Assembly (NCBI GenBank): GCA_021734595.1
Contig: JAIPIO010000189.1
Span: 1 to 7,701, forward strand
Reading direction: 5' to 3'
DNA from: Kiritimatiellales bacterium
Lineage (GTDB): Bacteria; Verrucomicrobiota; Kiritimatiellia; Kiritimatiellales; Pontiellaceae
DNA: 7,701 nt
The notes beneath the pieces are model-generated. The model was not told where the DNA came from. It worked only from the letters and a program-made list of their open reading frames with translations, and ran no database searches. Each line of letters begins with the position of its first letter. Position 1 is the first letter of the stretch. A program made the translations under genes and the position numbers. Of this stretch, positions 6,351 through 7,701 are shown in pieces.

Positions 6351-7701
6351 TCAGTCAATCTTCATCGTTTCAGAGCGTTTCCGACCTTTGGAAAAAAAGT
6401 TCCAACCTCTGAAAAACCGCAGCGGCTTTAAATCGCCGCCCACTTGCAGGGTTTTTCCGGCTCTGAGCTTTTGCTCGACGATGCGGTCACCGTAGTGGAG
6501 CTTACAGGTATTGCCGCGATCCGAACGGATGGAGGCCTTGACCAGTTTTCCATCTTCCCAGTGGATATCCACTTCGAATCCGCCGCGTGCACGCAGACCG
6601 GTCACATGGCCGGTTGGCCATGCGTCGGGCAGTGCGGGCAGGAGGTGGATCTCACCCGCATGGCTCTGCAGCAGCATCTCCGCGACCCCCGCGCAACCGC
6701 CAAAGTTCCCGTCGATCTGGAACGGCGGATGGTTGTCGAACAGGTTCGGCAGGGTTGATTTGGCCAGCAGGGCCTGGATGTTGTCGTGGCAGGCCTGCTC
6801 ATCCTGCAACCGGGCGAAGAAATTGATCAGCCACGCGCGGCTCCAGCCGGTGTGGCCACCGCCATTGGCCAGACGATAGTCGAGCGACTTCCGTGCCGCG
6901 ACGGCAAGTTCCGGCGTTTCTGTCGGACTAATGATATTTGCCGGATGCAGGCCGTAGAGGTGGGAAATATGGCGATGACCGGGATCGGCCTCCTTAAATT
7001 CCTCGGACCATTCCATGATCCGCCCGTCGCTGCCGATCCGGGTTTTGGCAAGACGATCGCGGGTTTCCTTGAATTCTTCTCGCAGTGCTTCGTCAATGCC
7101 GAGGATCTCCGATGCTTCGATGCAGCTGGTGAACAGTTCATGGATAATCTGCTGATCCATGGTCGGCCCCATGCACATACTGGCTTTCTTGCCGTCCGGC
7201 GCAATGAACCTGTTTTCAGGCGAGATGGACGGCCCCGAAACAAGCTTGCCGGTCTTGGGATCCTCCACCAGCCAGTCGAGGAAGAACAGGCCGGCATCCT
7301 TAAGAACCGGGTAGGCGCGCTCCCGGAGAAACTCCTTGTCTTCGTGGAAGAGATAGCGTTGCCATAGATGGCTGGATGCCCAGGCCGCTCCGGTCGGCCA
7401 CATGCCGTAGCCCACTTTTCCAATCAGATTGCAATACAGCCAGGCATCGGTGGTATGCCCCGCCACAAAGCCGCGGCAGTTAAACTGTTCCTTCGCGGCG
7501 ATCCGACCGCGTTTCCGGAGGCGGTCGACAAATGCCAAGAAGGGATCGTGGCACTCCGACAGGTTCGTCAGTTCCGCCGGCCAGTAATTCATCTGGATGT
7601 TAATGTTAACGTGGTAGTCGGCATTCCAGGGAGGAACCAGACCGTCCGCCCAGATCCCCTGCAGGTTGGCCGGCAGATTACCCGGCCGGGAAGAGCTGAT
7701 C
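6351..7701 (-). CDS. GH95 family alpha-L-fucosidase (or alpha-L-galactosidase), C-terminal part, 5' cut by window edge
   Basis: The 449 codons shown are the catalytic (alpha/alpha)6 barrel portion and C-terminal domain of a GH95 enzyme, an inverting hydrolase that mainly removes alpha-1,2-linked L-fucose. The ATG at 7592-7590 is internal: the frame stays open to the window edge and reads ISSSRPGNLPANLQGIW and then WNADYHVNINIQMNYWPAE. The GH95 residues known from Bifidobacterium AfcA are present. These are the two Asn of HVNIN (visible residues 32 and 34), the acid Glu in SISPEN (codon 7217-7215), and the Asp in FQIDGNFGG (codon 6713-6711). HRHISHLYGLHP is also typical. The N-terminal beta-sandwich and any signal peptide lie beyond 7701. 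The last 23 or so codons (RFFRGWNFF onward) are not family-like and are translated from a palindromic repeat. The stop is 5 nt from that of the convergent sulfatase. Fucosidase is more likely than galactosidase, but sequence alone does not decide. Confidence 0.93.
   Translation of the reverse strand, partial: ISSSRPGNLPANLQGIWADGLVPPWNADYHVNINIQMNYWPAELTNLSECHDPFLAFVDRLRKRGRIAAKEQFNCRGFVAGHTTDAWLYCNLIGKVGYGMWPTGAAWASSHLWQRYLFHEDKEFLRERAYPVLKDAGLFFLDWLVEDPKTGKLVSGPSISPENRFIAPDGKKASMCMGPTMDQQIIHELFTSCIEASEILGIDEALREEFKETRDRLAKTRIGSDGRIMEWSEEFKEADPGHRHISHLYGLHPANIISPTETPELAVAARKSLDYRLANGGGHTGWSRAWLINFFARLQDEQACHDNIQALLAKSTLPNLFDNHPPFQIDGNFGGCAGVAEMLLQSHAGEIHLLPALPDAWPTGHVTGLRARGGFEVDIHWEDGKLVKASIRSDRGNTCKLHYGDRIVEQKLRAGKTLQVGGDLKPLRFFRGWNFFSKGRKRSETMKID
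6368..6414. repeat. Nested palindromic element at the convergent gene end (possible bidirectional terminator)
   Basis: The outer arms TTTCAGAG (6368-6375) and CTCTGAAA (6407-6414) are perfect 8-base inverted repeats. Inside, TTGGAA (6388-6393) and TTCCAA (6400-6405) form a 6-bp stem over a 6-base A-rich loop, and TTTCC (6378-6382) with GGAAA (6390-6394) is an alternative stem. The design resembles TTCC/GGAA palindromes that I recall as common between genes in Kiritimatiellota and related genomes. It lies just past the sulfatase stop and inside the last codons of the GH95 gene. Neither strand has a T-run after the stem, so a classical intrinsic terminator is not supported. Confidence 0.6.

Noticed and set aside
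6368..6414. Classical rho-independent terminator
   Set aside because: The stems are AT-rich and neither strand has a T-run directly after the hairpin. I list it as a palindromic repeat with only possible terminator function.
6786..7367. Plus-strand open frame of 193 codons opposite GH95
   Set aside because: The minus strand holds all GH95 catalytic motifs here. The plus-strand translation has no family-like feature and no supporting ribosome binding site was seen.

Overview
The window looks like part of a polysaccharide-degradation locus from a PVC-superphylum bacterium. Kiritimatiellota (Pontiella-like) fits best; Verrucomicrobiota, Lentisphaerota and Planctomycetota are alternatives. The pointers are several sulfatase genes close together, a hydrazine-synthase-alpha-like (HZS_alpha) haem protein carrying a formylglycine-generating-enzyme (FGE)-like C-terminus, a GH95 fucosidase, and a TTCC/GGAA palindromic element between convergent genes. 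This placement is from family knowledge, not from a marker gene.

Layout. Positions 1-1686 (+) hold the 3' part of a sulfatase gene broken by a frameshift near 483. Its C-terminal beta-sandwich module ends near 1104, but the same frame continues into an F5/8 type C (discoidin-like) domain at about 1213-1611. The reading is then scrambled between about 1612 and 1701, with a TAA at 1684-1686. From 1702 the frame codes for the N-terminus of a large protein that runs to 4794 with no convincing start codon. That protein has a PD40/TolB-like propeller, an HZS_alpha-like region, two CXXCH haem sites and an FGE-like domain without the two catalytic cysteines. Only 24 nt later, after a good ribosome binding site, an intact exported sulfatase follows (4819-6345, +). 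Converging on it, with 5 nt between stop codons, is the C-terminal part of a GH95 alpha-L-fucosidase family gene (6351-7701, -), cut by the window edge.

How the genes may work together. Two sulfatases and a GH95 enzyme suggest desulfation and defucosylation of a sulfated, fucose-containing glycan such as algal fucan or host mucin-type glycan. The haem/FGE-like protein sits between the sulfatases and must be exported to receive its haems, so it is unlikely to be the FGE that activates them. Its role is unknown and it is the most interesting object here.

The 5' end of the first sulfatase, the start of the operon and the N-terminal half of GH95 lie outside the window. I saw no RNA gene, CRISPR array, insertion sequence or attachment site. 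No gene-free stretch exceeds 300 bases.
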